This document shows, piece after piece, positions 24,244 through 34,738 of a DNA stretch of 64,000 bases; position 1 is the first letter of the stretch, and each line of letters begins with the position of its first letter. Where the stretch lies: positions 1 through 64,000 of the forward strand of contig JALJCO010003095.1 in assembly GCA_023101725.1 (NCBI GenBank), written 5' to 3'. Source of the DNA: Atherinomorus stipes (taxonomy: Eukaryota > Chordata > Actinopteri > Atheriniformes > Atherinidae). The position numbers and the translations under genes were made by a program. The notes beneath the pieces were generated by a model. It ran no database searches. It saw only the letters and a program-made list of their open reading frames with translations, and was not told where the DNA came from.

Positions 24244-24382
24244 ATGGATGGATGGATGGATAGATGGATGGATGGATGGATGGATGGATGGATGGATGGA
24301 TGGATGGATGGATGGATGGATGGATGGATGGATGGATGGATGGATGGATGGATGGATGGATGGATGGATGGATGGATGGATG
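24244..24382. repeat. (GGAT)n tail of Rex3, about 139 bp
   Basis: About 34 tetranucleotide units with one TAGA variant. It encodes a spurious Met-Asp-Gly-Trp repeat frame. Confidence 0.97.
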
Positions 24383-24895
24383 GGTTCTTCAGCCTTTTTT
24401 CATATATAAAAATCTAGGTTTGTTGTCAAAGTTGACATACCTATACTAACAATGTAGCAGTTCCTCCCCCAATGAGAAATATTATTACTTCTGCCAAGGA
24501 AGTAATGTAATGGCGTTTGTCTGTCTTTCCAGAAAATAACTCAAGAAGTACCAAATAGATTTGGATGAAATTTTCAGGGAATGTTGATAGTGGTACAAAT
24601 TTTGGTGTTACTCTGGATCACTGTTTGGATCGAGGAATTTTTTTTAAGGATTCTTGTTATTACGTGATTTGGCCACATGGAGGAGCAGTTTGCTGGAGAT
24701 CTCTCCCCAGCATTAAAAACTAAAATGGTGGAGGGAACAAGCTCCTTGGCAGTCTGCATTCTCCAAGCACTTTTCTAGTAATACAATTTTATAGTTTTAT
24801 TTACTTTATCTTTTTAGTTTTGTGTGAGAACTTTTTCTTATTATCATATCCTGAGTGTCACTCTGACCCTGGCAGAGTCAATAATCCTTCTCTTA

Positions 24896-25372
24896 AGGCC
24901 AATTTGTGCTCCCTTATGTAAGTAAATGGTGACATCCGTTTTATGCCTTCATACTTCCATGCGTCTTCTGCATTCCCATGGTTCATAAATCAGTTTGTCC
25001 GCTAGACGGTGGTGCTGCCTGTCCCTGTGCCTTGGCGATACAGTATGATGTCATAGATATGACTGTAGAGTTCGTTTGGCATCTTCTTTCTTAAGTGCTT
25101 TCATTGGGCTATTTGGCCTTGGGGGTTTTGTGTTGTTTTTGTTTCGGTTCCTATTCTTCTCTGGTTTGTTCCTTTCGCTGGCTGCATATCAGCTACGTGG
25201 CTCAACACTGACCCCATGTTTTCTGGTGGTATTGCTCCGTCTTCTGCGTTGAGTGACGGACCAACAAGCCCCTTGAAAACGTACCAAATTACATGTGTAA
25301 CTGACGCAGACAACGGAGAAAACTGTCCGTCCATCTAAGTATCCATCTTCTGCGTTGAGCATAAATGGGGCT
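24896..25372. mobile_element. PIF/Harbinger-type miniature element, 477 bp
   Basis: AGGCCAATTTGTGC at the left and GCATAAATGGGGCT at the right form imperfect inverted ends (11 of 14). They are flanked by TTA at 24893-24895 and 25373-25375. The interior holds two related TCTTCTGCGTTGAG motifs (about 25230 and 25348). No transposase. Confidence 0.65.
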
Positions 25373-25451
25373 TTAGAATTGCATGATTCTCTGTTCCACA
25401 CGTCAGCATAGGTTTGGTGGAGAACAGTTCTGTGTCCTCTGGTGCCACCTT

Positions 25452-26919
25452 GGGTCTGTTGCACGAAGCAGGTTTAACGAAAACCCTGAGTTGTTTAACC
25501 CTGAAATTCTGGAAACTCTGAGTTTTCCGTAACACAAAGGCAGGTAACTCAACTCAGGGAGAGAGGAGTAACTCTAACCTGTTGCACGAAGAGGGGTAAC
25601 TTAAACCCTCTGTCAGTTACCACAGTAACAAACTCCCTGAAAGTAACCTAGTCGGGAGCAGGTTAATGTGGAAAAAGTCGGGAGCAGGTTAATGTGGAGA
25701 AACCTTGAGTTTCTCGCTGTCTCCACCCACTTTTAGCCACACTCGCAGTTTCATTTCCTCATTCATTCATTCAGTCAGCGGCGAGTTTTGGCTGCTGCCG
25801 TCTCAAATAAAACATGTTAAAAATAAATCAGAGTTGGTAGGTTACAGACCTGTTCTTTCGATAAGGATTTCATGAATTAAGATGCTGCACGACTGCTGGA
25901 AGGGTTAAACATTCAGAAGCCGTTATCAGACCACGTATAGCAGTTTCATTTCCCAACAGTTGTCATTCTGACTTTACAGTTTCACATCACAGCCAGTTAT
26001 CTACATACACAAGCTGATCCATCTGTACATTTATAATATCACCAGCCATACTGTCTCTGTTTCCGAGAGATGGTTTGCCCTGATCATTTAACCTCAGCTG
26101 TCTCTGTTTCTGGGTAAATGGTTAAGGTGCATGTCTGTCATGTGGAGAGCTGCGGTTCAATCCCTCCTGTTACTTTTTTTCATGTTGCCATACGCTTTCC
26201 CATCAAGGCATATTGTTTATTGCCCTGCATTTTTTCGCAAATAGATTTTTTTCTTTCATTGGAGATGCAGAGCATTTGAGAAATGCAATGGTTATATTTA
26301 ATCTTAATGCTGCCGACAAAAGCGCTTCTCCCTGAGGGATAGCACCCAAGTTAAATAAATAAAAAGGCTGTGGTGAAAGTACAGAGCTGGATTCAAATAT
26401 CAGCCTTCCAGGTGGCAGGTAAGTGCGCAGACCAGACCAAACAGGCGTTCACACACAGAGTCACCTGGAATCGTACTCACAGGATCCAAGACTGTCACGT
26501 TACCATTAAACAGTTCTATTCTATAACATCTTTGTGATTGTAAAGGACAGCATTTAAACTTTGATCTTCTCCCCACGCCGTCTTTTTTTTTTTCTTTTTT
26601 TCTTTCTTTTTTTGCTTGCAGCAGCGGCAGCAGTTCAAACTCGCCATATGAGGCTTTAGAAGTTATAGTTCCATTCAATAGAAAACACAGCCTCTACGTT
26701 ACCATGGTGACTTGTCGAATCGGTGCTCAATTGATGCTGGCTTTTTGTCATGGTAGAGCATGTTTAAAACCCCAGGTTGAGCTACCCTGAGTTGATTAAA
26801 CCAACTTTAATCAGCTGTTCTTGGACTGAAAACTAAGAATTTTGTATCTCCAAGTAGAACAACTCAGAGTTCAGGGTTACACTCAGAGTTTGTTGAACCT
26901 GCTTTGTGCAACGGACCCC
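25452..26919. mobile_element. Long-inverted-repeat DNA transposon, 1.47 kb
   Basis: GGGTCTGTTGCACGAAGCAG at the left is the inverse of CTGCTTTGTGCAACGGACCC at the right, and the similarity extends some 50 bp inward through AACCCTGA and CTCAGAGTT motifs. The left side carries a second internal copy, GTTGCACGAAGAGG (about 25581), and a tandem GTCGGGAGCAGGTTAATGTG pair (about 25652 and 25678). No transposase frame was found. The target duplication is unclear, so the superfamily is left open. Confidence 0.7.
26106..26180 (+). ncRNA. tRNA-like pol III unit (SINE head or tRNA relic)
   Basis: GGTAAATGGTTAAGG resembles a tRNA D-arm/A box, CTGTCAT resembles an anticodon loop, and GGTTCAATCCC (26154-26164) is a perfect-looking B box. 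A T7 run (26174-26180) follows as a possible pol III terminator. The acceptor stem does not close and the T stem is only partly paired, so this is not an intact tRNA. It sits inside the 25452-26919 element. Confidence 0.45.
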
Positions 26920-27070
26920 TGGTCTGATCTCTCTCTTTTCAACAATTTTCCCACTTCCTCAGGGTCAGAGCCTCCTAAGACTGCCCCAGGCGCAGGTCTC
27001 GCTTTATGCGTGATGCTTTCCACTTGCAAGCATATTTGCTCATTCTATATTTAAAAAACCTTTCTTTTTA

Positions 27071-28060
27071 CAGTTTTTCTCCATTGGTTTGGCTCATTTC
27101 TTGAATCAGAAATTTCATTCTCAAAACTCTAAGATCATTTGGCTGAACAGTCTTACATTTCTCACAACACCACAGCTCACTTGCAAAAGCTCATATTTCT
27201 CCCAAAACAGTTCATCAATGTGTCAAAATCAAGTTTCTTTTTTATAGCAATAGTCAGAGCACCCAAAATGCATCATCCCTGTAGCATTGTGTAAGCACTG
27301 CAAGCCAAAATGTTTAGGTATTTTGTCACTACAGCAGAGCACCATGGAAATATCCCTCATGCCCACCTCTCAGTTTTAGCTCAGTCCTTCACTGACAATG
27401 GTTATTGTGCCGAGTTTTATTTTCTTTTTGTCTAGAATACAATTATGTTTAAAAAAAAAAAGAAAAGAAGAATAATAGGATTTTAGAGTAGCTTCCAACA
27501 TTTGACATCACACATAGCAATCAAACTGCCGAGGAAATAACCATTTTTTGTTCGCACACAAAATAATTTCCATACATCACAGTCACTATAAAAAAAGTGT
27601 ACAGCATAATATAGCTACTGCCATATAAACACAAATGAAAAAAGCGCTGTAAAGAAGGCTGGAGTTTCACACACATTTCATTTTCTGTATTATGGTCTTG
27701 ACTAGTTTTGACAGTTGAACAGATTATTCTGCATGTGATGACTTTTATAATGAAATGATGCTGATACATTTTGGAGAGAACAACCATGAGACTGAGAATC
27801 AACAATCTGTTTAGATCAATAGGATCTATTCACTTGGAAATTGTACTAAATTTGGGATAACTGTGCTAACTGTACTTAGTCATTTTCAAAGATGTCATGA
27901 AACATTGAGACATGTACTAAGACATTTGCAATTTAATGAACTAAATGAGAAATGCAATTATGTTGTGAACAATTGCCAAATGGTTTGGAGGTTTGTCCAC
28001 GTTGTTTTGAGAAGGTAATTTCTGATTCGAGAAATGAGCCAAACTGAAGGAGAAAAACTG
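27071..28060. mobile_element. Tc1/mariner-type non-autonomous element, 990 bp
   Basis: CAGTTTTTCTCC, then GGTTTGGCTCATTTCTTGAA at the left is the inverse of TTCGAGAAATGAGCC..GGAGAAAAACTG at the right, with about 60 bp of similarity. It is flanked by TA on each side (27069-27070 and 28061-28062). The interior is AT-rich and encodes no transposase. Confidence 0.85.
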
Positions 28061-28062
28061 TA

Positions 28063-28648
28063 ATCTCAACTCATCCAGACTCTTGGTAATACTTCATTCC
28101 CTATAATTCCCTATAACAGTTTAGTTAAAAAATAATTAAAGTTATAGGAGGATATTACTTTAGTATCTGATGGTGTCTGTTAAAGAAGTGATGACAAAGC
28201 TGTATAGACTATTTCATGTAGTTGATATTGCTGCATATGCCAGTTCGCCAAAGGAAAAAACTGTCACTTTTTCCAGGGGAGGCTTTGTTTTGGCCCGCCA
28301 GATTTCCCTCCTAGCTAAAAGGGTTGGGGACAGTAATGATATAATCTGCCCACAGACCGAGTTGACTTAATCTTTGATTGGCTACAACCTTATTTGGTTA
28401 TAACCTTATTTAGGGAAACTACGGCAACCTGCCAGTAGCTAGCGGTCAGAGTTTGTTTGCTAAATGCTATCTGTTAGCATCATGGGCACTTCAGAAAGTG
28501 AACTATGTTTATCAAACAAGACAGCATTTAGAAAATAAATAAACTTACAGGTAAAGACAAGGTTGTGGTTGCCTCCTTCTGTGTTGCTGCAGAAGTTCTT
28601 TTAAAAATCCATTTGTTTGAAAACCCCGAATTCACCCATGTTCAGCAG
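28063..28648. other. No gene recognised
   Basis: Unremarkable AT-rich sequence. A 66-residue open frame (28170-28370) has no recognised motif. Confidence 0.5.
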
Positions 28649-28740
28649 CAGAGCCGGCTCTAGACTTCAAGGGGTCCTAAGCAGAATAATATTTGGGGGC
28701 CCTACCCTTTAATGCCATGAACAAGGTTTATGTGTAGACG
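28649..28740. mobile_element. Possible DNA transposon end (CAGAGCCGGCTCTAG)
   Basis: CAGAGCCGGCTCTAGACTTC followed by GGGGTCCTAAGC and GGGGGCCCTACCC resembles a teleost hAT-like terminus. The opposite end was not identified; the downstream kilobase is AT-rich and non-coding. Confidence 0.35.
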
Positions 28741-29577
28741 CAACCCTTAAGTCATAATATAATGTGTATTAATTTATTCAAAACATTCTAGGAAGATAGT
28801 AAGTAAAAATACGATAACTCTTACCAGTAATAGTGCTGTCAAATTGCTGAGACCAGAGTGTCACAGACTGTGGTTTGTTGTTGTCTGGCTAGCTAGCTGC
28901 TCTCTCAGCTGTGCTCCTGCGGCATGCGTCGGTGGGCACACGCAGCCAATAGTGTGGAGAACACCCCTAAGAACTAACAAAAAGCTAAATCTGAACTTAC
29001 AGGACAATAGTAGCCTACGTGTTCGTCCATTCATTCCTAACATTTTCCAGGAAATTGAACAATACTGTCAATGTCTACTAAATAATTGATAAGTCAGCCT
29101 CTGTAGTAGATAGAAACATAATTCCGAAAGAATTTGAGAGCATACACCTGTAGCTTTCACTGGAACATGAGTTTATCAGTATAAATCTTAAATAAAATTT
29201 CAAGAAACTCCACACAAGGAAAGAAAATGTGTGAATACAGATTTTTCAGTGCAAACAATTCACAAGAGGTTGGCAATAAAGGGGCCACTCCATAAAAGCA
29301 GAACTTGTTTCAATCAGCAATGTATAAATATAGTGGCACTACAATAAAAAGCACTCTTCTTACAAAAAAAATAAAGTGCAAGTAATATAACAGAGTGTGG
29401 TGACTGTAACAATTTGTTGTGTCCCCTTACATGTAACTGTGAAAGTGCTTGCCAAACACAATGTGCAGAGGTAGCTTACACTGTTTACAGCCATAGAAAT
29501 TTGGCCTACTGTACCTACTTTCTCATTGTCAGGGACAAGTTGACGCTCTCTACTCAGCTTTGGTTTGTTATTTTTGC
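28741..29577. other. No gene recognised
   Basis: AT-rich sequence with no supported coding region or RNA. It may be the interior of the element whose end is at 28649, but this was not shown. Confidence 0.4.
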
Positions 29578-29660
29578 TATCTAAATTTTATTATTATTAT
29601 TATTACTATATTTATTATCATCATCATCATCATCATCATTATTATCATTACCATTGTTAT
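29578..29660. repeat. ATT/ATC trinucleotide tract
   Basis: Runs of TTA and TCA trinucleotides with interruptions are seen directly. Confidence 0.9.
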
Positions 29661-29935
29661 CATTAATATACACAGTATTTATGCATACTCAATTACTCAT
29701 AACATTATAAGAAAGTCAGACATTATTTATTATTGTTTTATCATCACAATCAATTAGTATTATTACTGGTCTTACCTCCCTATTGCCACGAACCTGTCCT
29801 GGAACATGAAGTTGGGAAGCTGTGTCTTGAGGAGATTCTTTCTCTGTCTCTAGTAATCTCTTCACACAGCCGGTACAGCTTCATTAGCTCGTGGCACGAT
29901 TCCAGTAAAAGAAATCAAATTACATAACTATTCTT

Positions 29936-31347
29936 CATTCGAGCATCATGCATTTGTTTTTAACAGCCCACCAGTTTTATGCATCACAGTTTATAGACCA
30001 CTGAAGTCTCCCTGTTTTATCCAAGATTTCTCTGAGTTTTTATCAGGTGTACACTCCAAGTACAAGAAGATTTTAACAACTGGTGATTTTAACTTGCACA
30101 ATGATCGTAGCAATGATCCCCTTGCCAACGAGTTCTTAGATCTTTTAAACAGTATGGATTTTATACAGCATGTAACACAGCCAACCCACAACAGAGGACA
30201 CACCTGGTCATAACTTATGGCCTGTTCTCTGGTGTGTCCTCTGTTGTTGACCTGGCTGTGTCAGACCACTACTGTGTGTTTTTTAACATCACCAGTTTTA
30301 ACCAACAGGAGGCCCCGGTGAGAATGGTGAAGAAACGATATATTACTTCTGAAGTGGCTGCAAATTTTATTGATATTTTAGACAAAACTCCTGCTCCAAT
30401 TTTACCCGCTTCATGTGATTCTATTGTTGATGATTTTAACAGCAGATTAAGATCAGCAATTGAACGAGTGGCACCACTTAGAACAAAAACTGTAAAAAAC
30501 AAACTGAAGCCACCGTGGAAAACCAAGGAAATCACAGATTTGAAACAAAAATGTAGAACAGAAAGAAAATGGAGAAAGACAAAATTAACCGTTCATTATG
30601 AAATTTTACGTAGTCAACTCAAAATCTACAATAATGCAGTGAAATTGGCAAGAACACAGCACTTTTCAAATCTCATAACTGACAATAAAAATAATCCGAA
30701 ATTCCTTTTTAAAACCATTGATTTTTTAATAAATGCTGATTCTAACAAACCCACCATGCCACAGTCAGCTGCTACTTGTGAGAACTTTGCTGACCACTTC
30801 TGAGATAAAACTGATGCAACAAGATCAAATCTTTTATCCCAACAAAGGACTTGTCAGCTTGTCAGAAGCATCATTTTTACCCAAGGAAACACTGGAAAGT
30901 TTTGTCCTGGTTGATGCGAAGATGCTTGGTCGAGTTTTCTCCCAGCTAAACCCAACAACCTGCCTTTTAGACCCCATTCCCACATCGCTTTTTAAGACAT
31001 TTTATGGCATCCTTGAACATGAACTTTTAAACATTGTGAACTGCTCTCTTCAGACAGGTGTTTTCTCATCAGCCTTTAAAACGGCGGTGGTGAGGCCCCT
31101 TCTGAAGGGTAGTTTAGACCCCAACATTCCTGATGACTACAGACCAGCATCCAATTTACCGTTTTTAAGTAAAATGATAGAAAAATTTGTTTTTTTATTC
31201 GGGATGGGGGGGGTGTATGTGTGCTGTTTTAGATAAACTTGGGGGACTGTTGATGTAATGTGTTGTTTTTATTATGTGAAGCACTTTGTAAAGCTGCTAT
31301 ATGCATGAAAAGTGCTATATAAATTAAATTTGATATGATTTGATTTG
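29936..31347 (+). pseudogene. L2-type LINE, internally deleted
   Basis: The first part encodes the end of an APE-type endonuclease: TGDFNLH (about 30081) and, after a frameshift, DLAVSDHYCVFFNI (about 30247-30290) are its catalytic-core motifs. The linker to RT (KPPWKTKEITDLK) follows. A second frame at 30733-31236 gives the RT start, with LDPIPTSLFK and VVRPLLKGSLDPN..DDYRPASNLPFLSKMIEK. The sequence then jumps at about 31185 to the 3' untranslated end (GAAGCACTTTGTAAAGCTGC, AAAAGTGCTATATAAATTAA) and a TGATT-repeat tail. Most of the RT, including the catalytic YADD box, is deleted. L2/CR1 clade by these motifs. Confidence 0.85.
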
Positions 31348-31349
31348 AT

Positions 31350-31919
31350 TCACACTGGAAGCACCATGAGCCTCATACCGATACACAGACCAATTAAAGT
31401 TTTTGTTTCTTCCAAAGTCACGTTAGACCACTTTGCCATCCCTAGCAGGAGTTCTTTGAGTCTGGTCGCTGTAAACATTGATCTCAGTAACGAGGTGCAC
31501 CCAGAGTTCTTCAGTAAAAATGTGATTAAATACCTGCAATGGTGTCGCATCTGTAGGTATATTTACTTTCATCCCTGGGGTGTGATTGAAATAACCTCGG
31601 GGATTCGAGTGGAAATCGTCCGTCCACCATTCAGTTTCAAAACCTTTGAAATATTCTTTGGCATCCCATCGTCTAAAAACATGTCAAACAAGCCTTTTAA
31701 ATCGTTCCCATCCATCACTGATGTCACTCCCTTGTCACTGCCTGTTTCTGCCATGACTGATTGGAAAACTTCCTTAACATTCTCCACGAAGCCCACGTCA
31801 CCATTATGTGTACTATTCTGATAAATAGTAGAATGATAAACTGCTGTCTGATTCAACCGTTTTTTAGCAATCAAAGCCAACTTCCCATTACAAGGGATTA
31901 TGATAATCGCTCTTGACAT
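31350..31919 (-). pseudogene. piggyBac-type transposase fragment
   Basis: Read on the reverse strand, the frame from about 31670 to 31430 gives an acidic-to-aromatic stretch then HTPGMKVNIPTDATPLQVF and IFTEELWVHLVTEINVYS. A one-base shift (near 31432) then gives WSNVTLEETKTLIGLCIGM. This order (F-TDEL--L--ETN-Y, then W--VT-EE-K-F-GL-I-MGL--LP) is the N-terminal part of the piggyBac (DDE_Tnp_1_7) transposase. The catalytic domain should follow but is replaced at 31347 by the tail of the L2 LINE. The upstream frame (31569-31919 reverse) may be its acidic N-terminus or unrelated. No TTAA ends were identified. Non-functional. Confidence 0.7.
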
Positions 31920-33840
31920 TCATACTGTATGTCCTCATCAATGCACAACAGATCATAGGCTACCACCAAAACCAGAAGAAGTGAAATTTGTTGTCATGGC
32001 ACCTTTTAAGTCTTTGATTTTCTAAAATACCATGTGTGATCCATGGTGGACGCAGCTGAACATTTTAGGTGCCTTTTAGCTAATTTTGACACCACTTTCC
32101 CCAGTACAGTACAGCAATCATCAAATTCAGCAATATCACAACAGAGCATCCTCACCTCATTACTGGTAGATAAACTTGTCACCACGGACAGAAACATTCC
32201 CAGATTTTACAGGTGTTAATTTAAAAGTTCATTGAAGATTAATTCTATGTTTGCTTTCGTTTTGAATGATCAAACAGAACAGCTGAAAACTTACATCTCT
32301 CTTGTTCCACAGACGTGTTGCCTCCCATAAGAAAACCTGCTGTGAGTGATTGTTGCATTTTCTGACTTCCTGTTTTCGCTCTTCTAACATAATGAACACA
32401 TATCTGTCAGGATCTCAGCTGGTTTACAACCTGTGATTGAGTCTGTTTTCATCAGCGTGTCTCTAAACAGCTATGTGCTCTGTTTAAAAAGTAACGGTAC
32501 TGTATTATTTATCAGCTCAGGGAGAGTTGCTGTTCACATCTCATCTCTCACTCCTCATGTGCTCTGATTGTCTCTGCTAATTCCTGCTTGTTCGGGCAGG
32601 TGAAATGCAAATGCTGATTCTCAAATTTGCATGCTCACTGAAAATAATGATGGAGAGAGTCATTCGTTATGTGGATGTGGTTACTGTTGCTGCATAATAT
32701 GCACTGCTTATCTACTTAGTTATAATGTCACAGTCTCTTATCTGCGTTCAACGATGAATTGTGCCACTGTTACGAAATCACGTCTTATCACATTCAATCA
32801 AATGCCTGTCTGAATTCAACCACACATCTTTTCTTCCACATGAGCTAATGTCTTTTTCTTCACACTGATGTTTAGCACATCCAGGGATTTTTCCTGGGAC
32901 ACCTCCATCATTATATCAGGTGTCTCTACATTATGAGATTTCATTAAAATATATATGTCCAGTGCCTTAATATTTAGGAGAAAAATAGATACCAAACTAA
33001 GGTTACAAATAAAGTAGATCTATACAATGCACAATAAGCAATAAACTCCCACTAACGATGCGCTGACTGAGGAGGACATCTAGTTTTTTTATTGTCTGGA
33101 TCCATAAAAGTAATAGGAAAAAAAGGAAATATAAAACTGGCGTGTCCAGGTACATTATATGCCAAATATTAAACTATGAACTGGACATTTATTGAGCGCT
33201 TTGCTAGGTTTACAGTCCGTCTGTAAGAAAGAGTGAGTTGGCTGGAAGAGAACAATAAAAAGGGATCAGGGTTGTATTTCTGTGACAAACAAATCAGAGG
33301 GAGGTTGATTTCCTTCTTCATAACAGTTGTTAAACAGTGTTCTGGGTAATGCAATCACTATTTGACAGTTTTTATTTTTACATCAGGTGTGAATAACACA
33401 AAGTGATAATACATTTAGATCGAACCATTCAGATCTGGGCATCGTTATAGCCTGTACTTGTATAGCTGCTCTCCTGACATCCTGTGTATTAGCAGAACAT
33501 ACTTCATAGCGATGTGTACATGCACAGCTATATTTAGTCTAGTTACAGTAATCTAAATGGGGGCAATAATACAATTGTATGTGTTCATGGTTTTCAGGAT
33601 ATTCTATTTCAGTTATTCTGGTACAGAGTATCATCTGACTGTGCAAACATGTTACCTGCAGGTTGCTCATGTCTAATGCAATGCTTGCTCTCATCCTAAG
33701 TTTTAATTGTATATCCAGATTCCTCAGTCTGGGGAACTTTAGCACTTTTATCAGTGTCCAAAAAGGGGGATTTCTTTTTACCACAGCCTTCCTGTTCTGT
33801 TGCAAGCTCTATAGAAACCATATACATATAAATATACATA
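31920..33840. other. No gene recognised
   Basis: Single-copy-looking sequence without supported coding regions. It contains an inverted pair of octamer motifs at 32605-32632. Confidence 0.5.
32605..32632. promoter_or_regulatory. Inverted pair of octamer (POU) motifs
   Basis: ATGCAAAT (32605-32612) and ATTTGCAT (32625-32632) are exact reverse complements spaced by 12 nt. Octamers bind POU-domain factors; use in vivo is inferred only. Confidence 0.35.
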
Positions 33841-33842
33841 TA

Positions 33843-34736
33843 CACTGCTCGGCCCAAAAAAAAGTCGCTAACAAAAAATAGGTCAAACATTTAACATTTG
33901 GTTGGACCGCCTTTAGCTTTGATTGCAGCAGCATTCGCTGTGTTTCCAGAAGCTTCTGCAATGTCACCAGATTTATTTGCATCCTGTTGCATCAATTTTT
34001 CACCAAGATCTTGATGATGATTGTAGAGTCTGACCACAGCACATCCCAAAGATTCTCAATGGGGTTCAGGTCTGGACTCTGTGGGGGCCAATTCATGTGT
34101 GAAAATGATGTCTGATGATCCCTGAACCATCTTTCACAATCTGAGCCCGATAAATTCTGGCACGGTCATCTTGGAATATGGCCGTGCCATCAGGAAAGAA
34201 ACATCCATTGATGGAATAACCTGGTCATTCGGTATATTCAGGTATCAGCTGACCTCATTATCTGAGCTCATACTGTTGCTGAACCTGGACCTGAGCAACT
34301 GCAGCAACCCCAGATCATCACACTGCCCCCACAGGCTCATACAGTAGCACTAGGCATGATGCTGCATCACTTCATCTGCCTTTCCGGCCACATTTCTTCC
34401 TGGAAGACGATGGTCCACTATCCTTCCAGTTTTTCATAATGCGTTGGACTGTTCTGAACCCAGTTTTAGTAGTTTCTGCATCTCCTTAGATGTTTTCACC
34501 TCTTGATGCCAATGATTTGACCCTTCTCAGACAGACTAACATCTTTTCCAAGACCACGGATGTGTCTTTCCACATGGGTGTTTAGGAAATGAGAAGCAAC
34601 TCATTGCACCAGTTGGGGTTAAATGACTTGTTGCCAGCTGAAAGATAATCGCCCATGCAGTAATTATCCAATAGGAGGCTCGTACCTATTTGCTTAGTTA
34701 AATCCAGGTGGCGACTTTTTTTTTGGCCAGGCAGTA
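33843..34736 (-). mobile_element. Internally deleted Tc1-like transposon, copy B
   Basis: CACTGCTCGGCCCAAAAAAA at 33843 and the inverse end GGCCAGGCAGTA at 34736 are flanked by TA (33841-33842 and 34737-34738), the Tc1/mariner signature. The body is nearly the same as copy A at 1271-2148, including the same missing transposase 5' region. The reverse strand carries the DDE C-terminal motif [14 protein letters not shown] near 34020-34090, but the frame is broken. Length 894 bp. Confidence 0.88.
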
Positions 34737-34738
34737 TA

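Larger units (their letters stand above)
23535..24382 (+). pseudogene. Rex3 LINE fragment, copy 2, with an insertion
   Basis: This is the 3' part of a Rex3 element. GTGAGGTCCTGCCCCA aligns with the first copy near 7050; TLTYGHELWVVTKRT and VQAAEMSFLHRV are conserved RT C-terminal blocks. After REGLK the sequence is interrupted by a 336-bp inverted-repeat element (23863-24198). It then resumes with GGCAGCTGCTCCGCACCCCA, close to the Rex3 stop, so about 230 bp of the LINE is also missing. It closes with GGATAAGCAGCTAGAAAATG and a long GGAT repeat, the normal Rex3 tail. Frame is broken; non-functional. Confidence 0.85.

Noticed and set aside
23400..24382. CRISPR-like array in the tandem tetranucleotide repeats
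   Set aside because: Uninterrupted microsatellite units without spacers, in an obviously eukaryotic context.
24264..24449. Met-Asp-Gly-Trp repeat frame
   Set aside because: Translation of the (GGAT)n tail of a Rex3 element.
26106..26180. Functional tRNA gene
   Set aside because: The A and B boxes are good, but the acceptor and T stems do not pair properly, so it was recorded only as a tRNA-like pol III unit.
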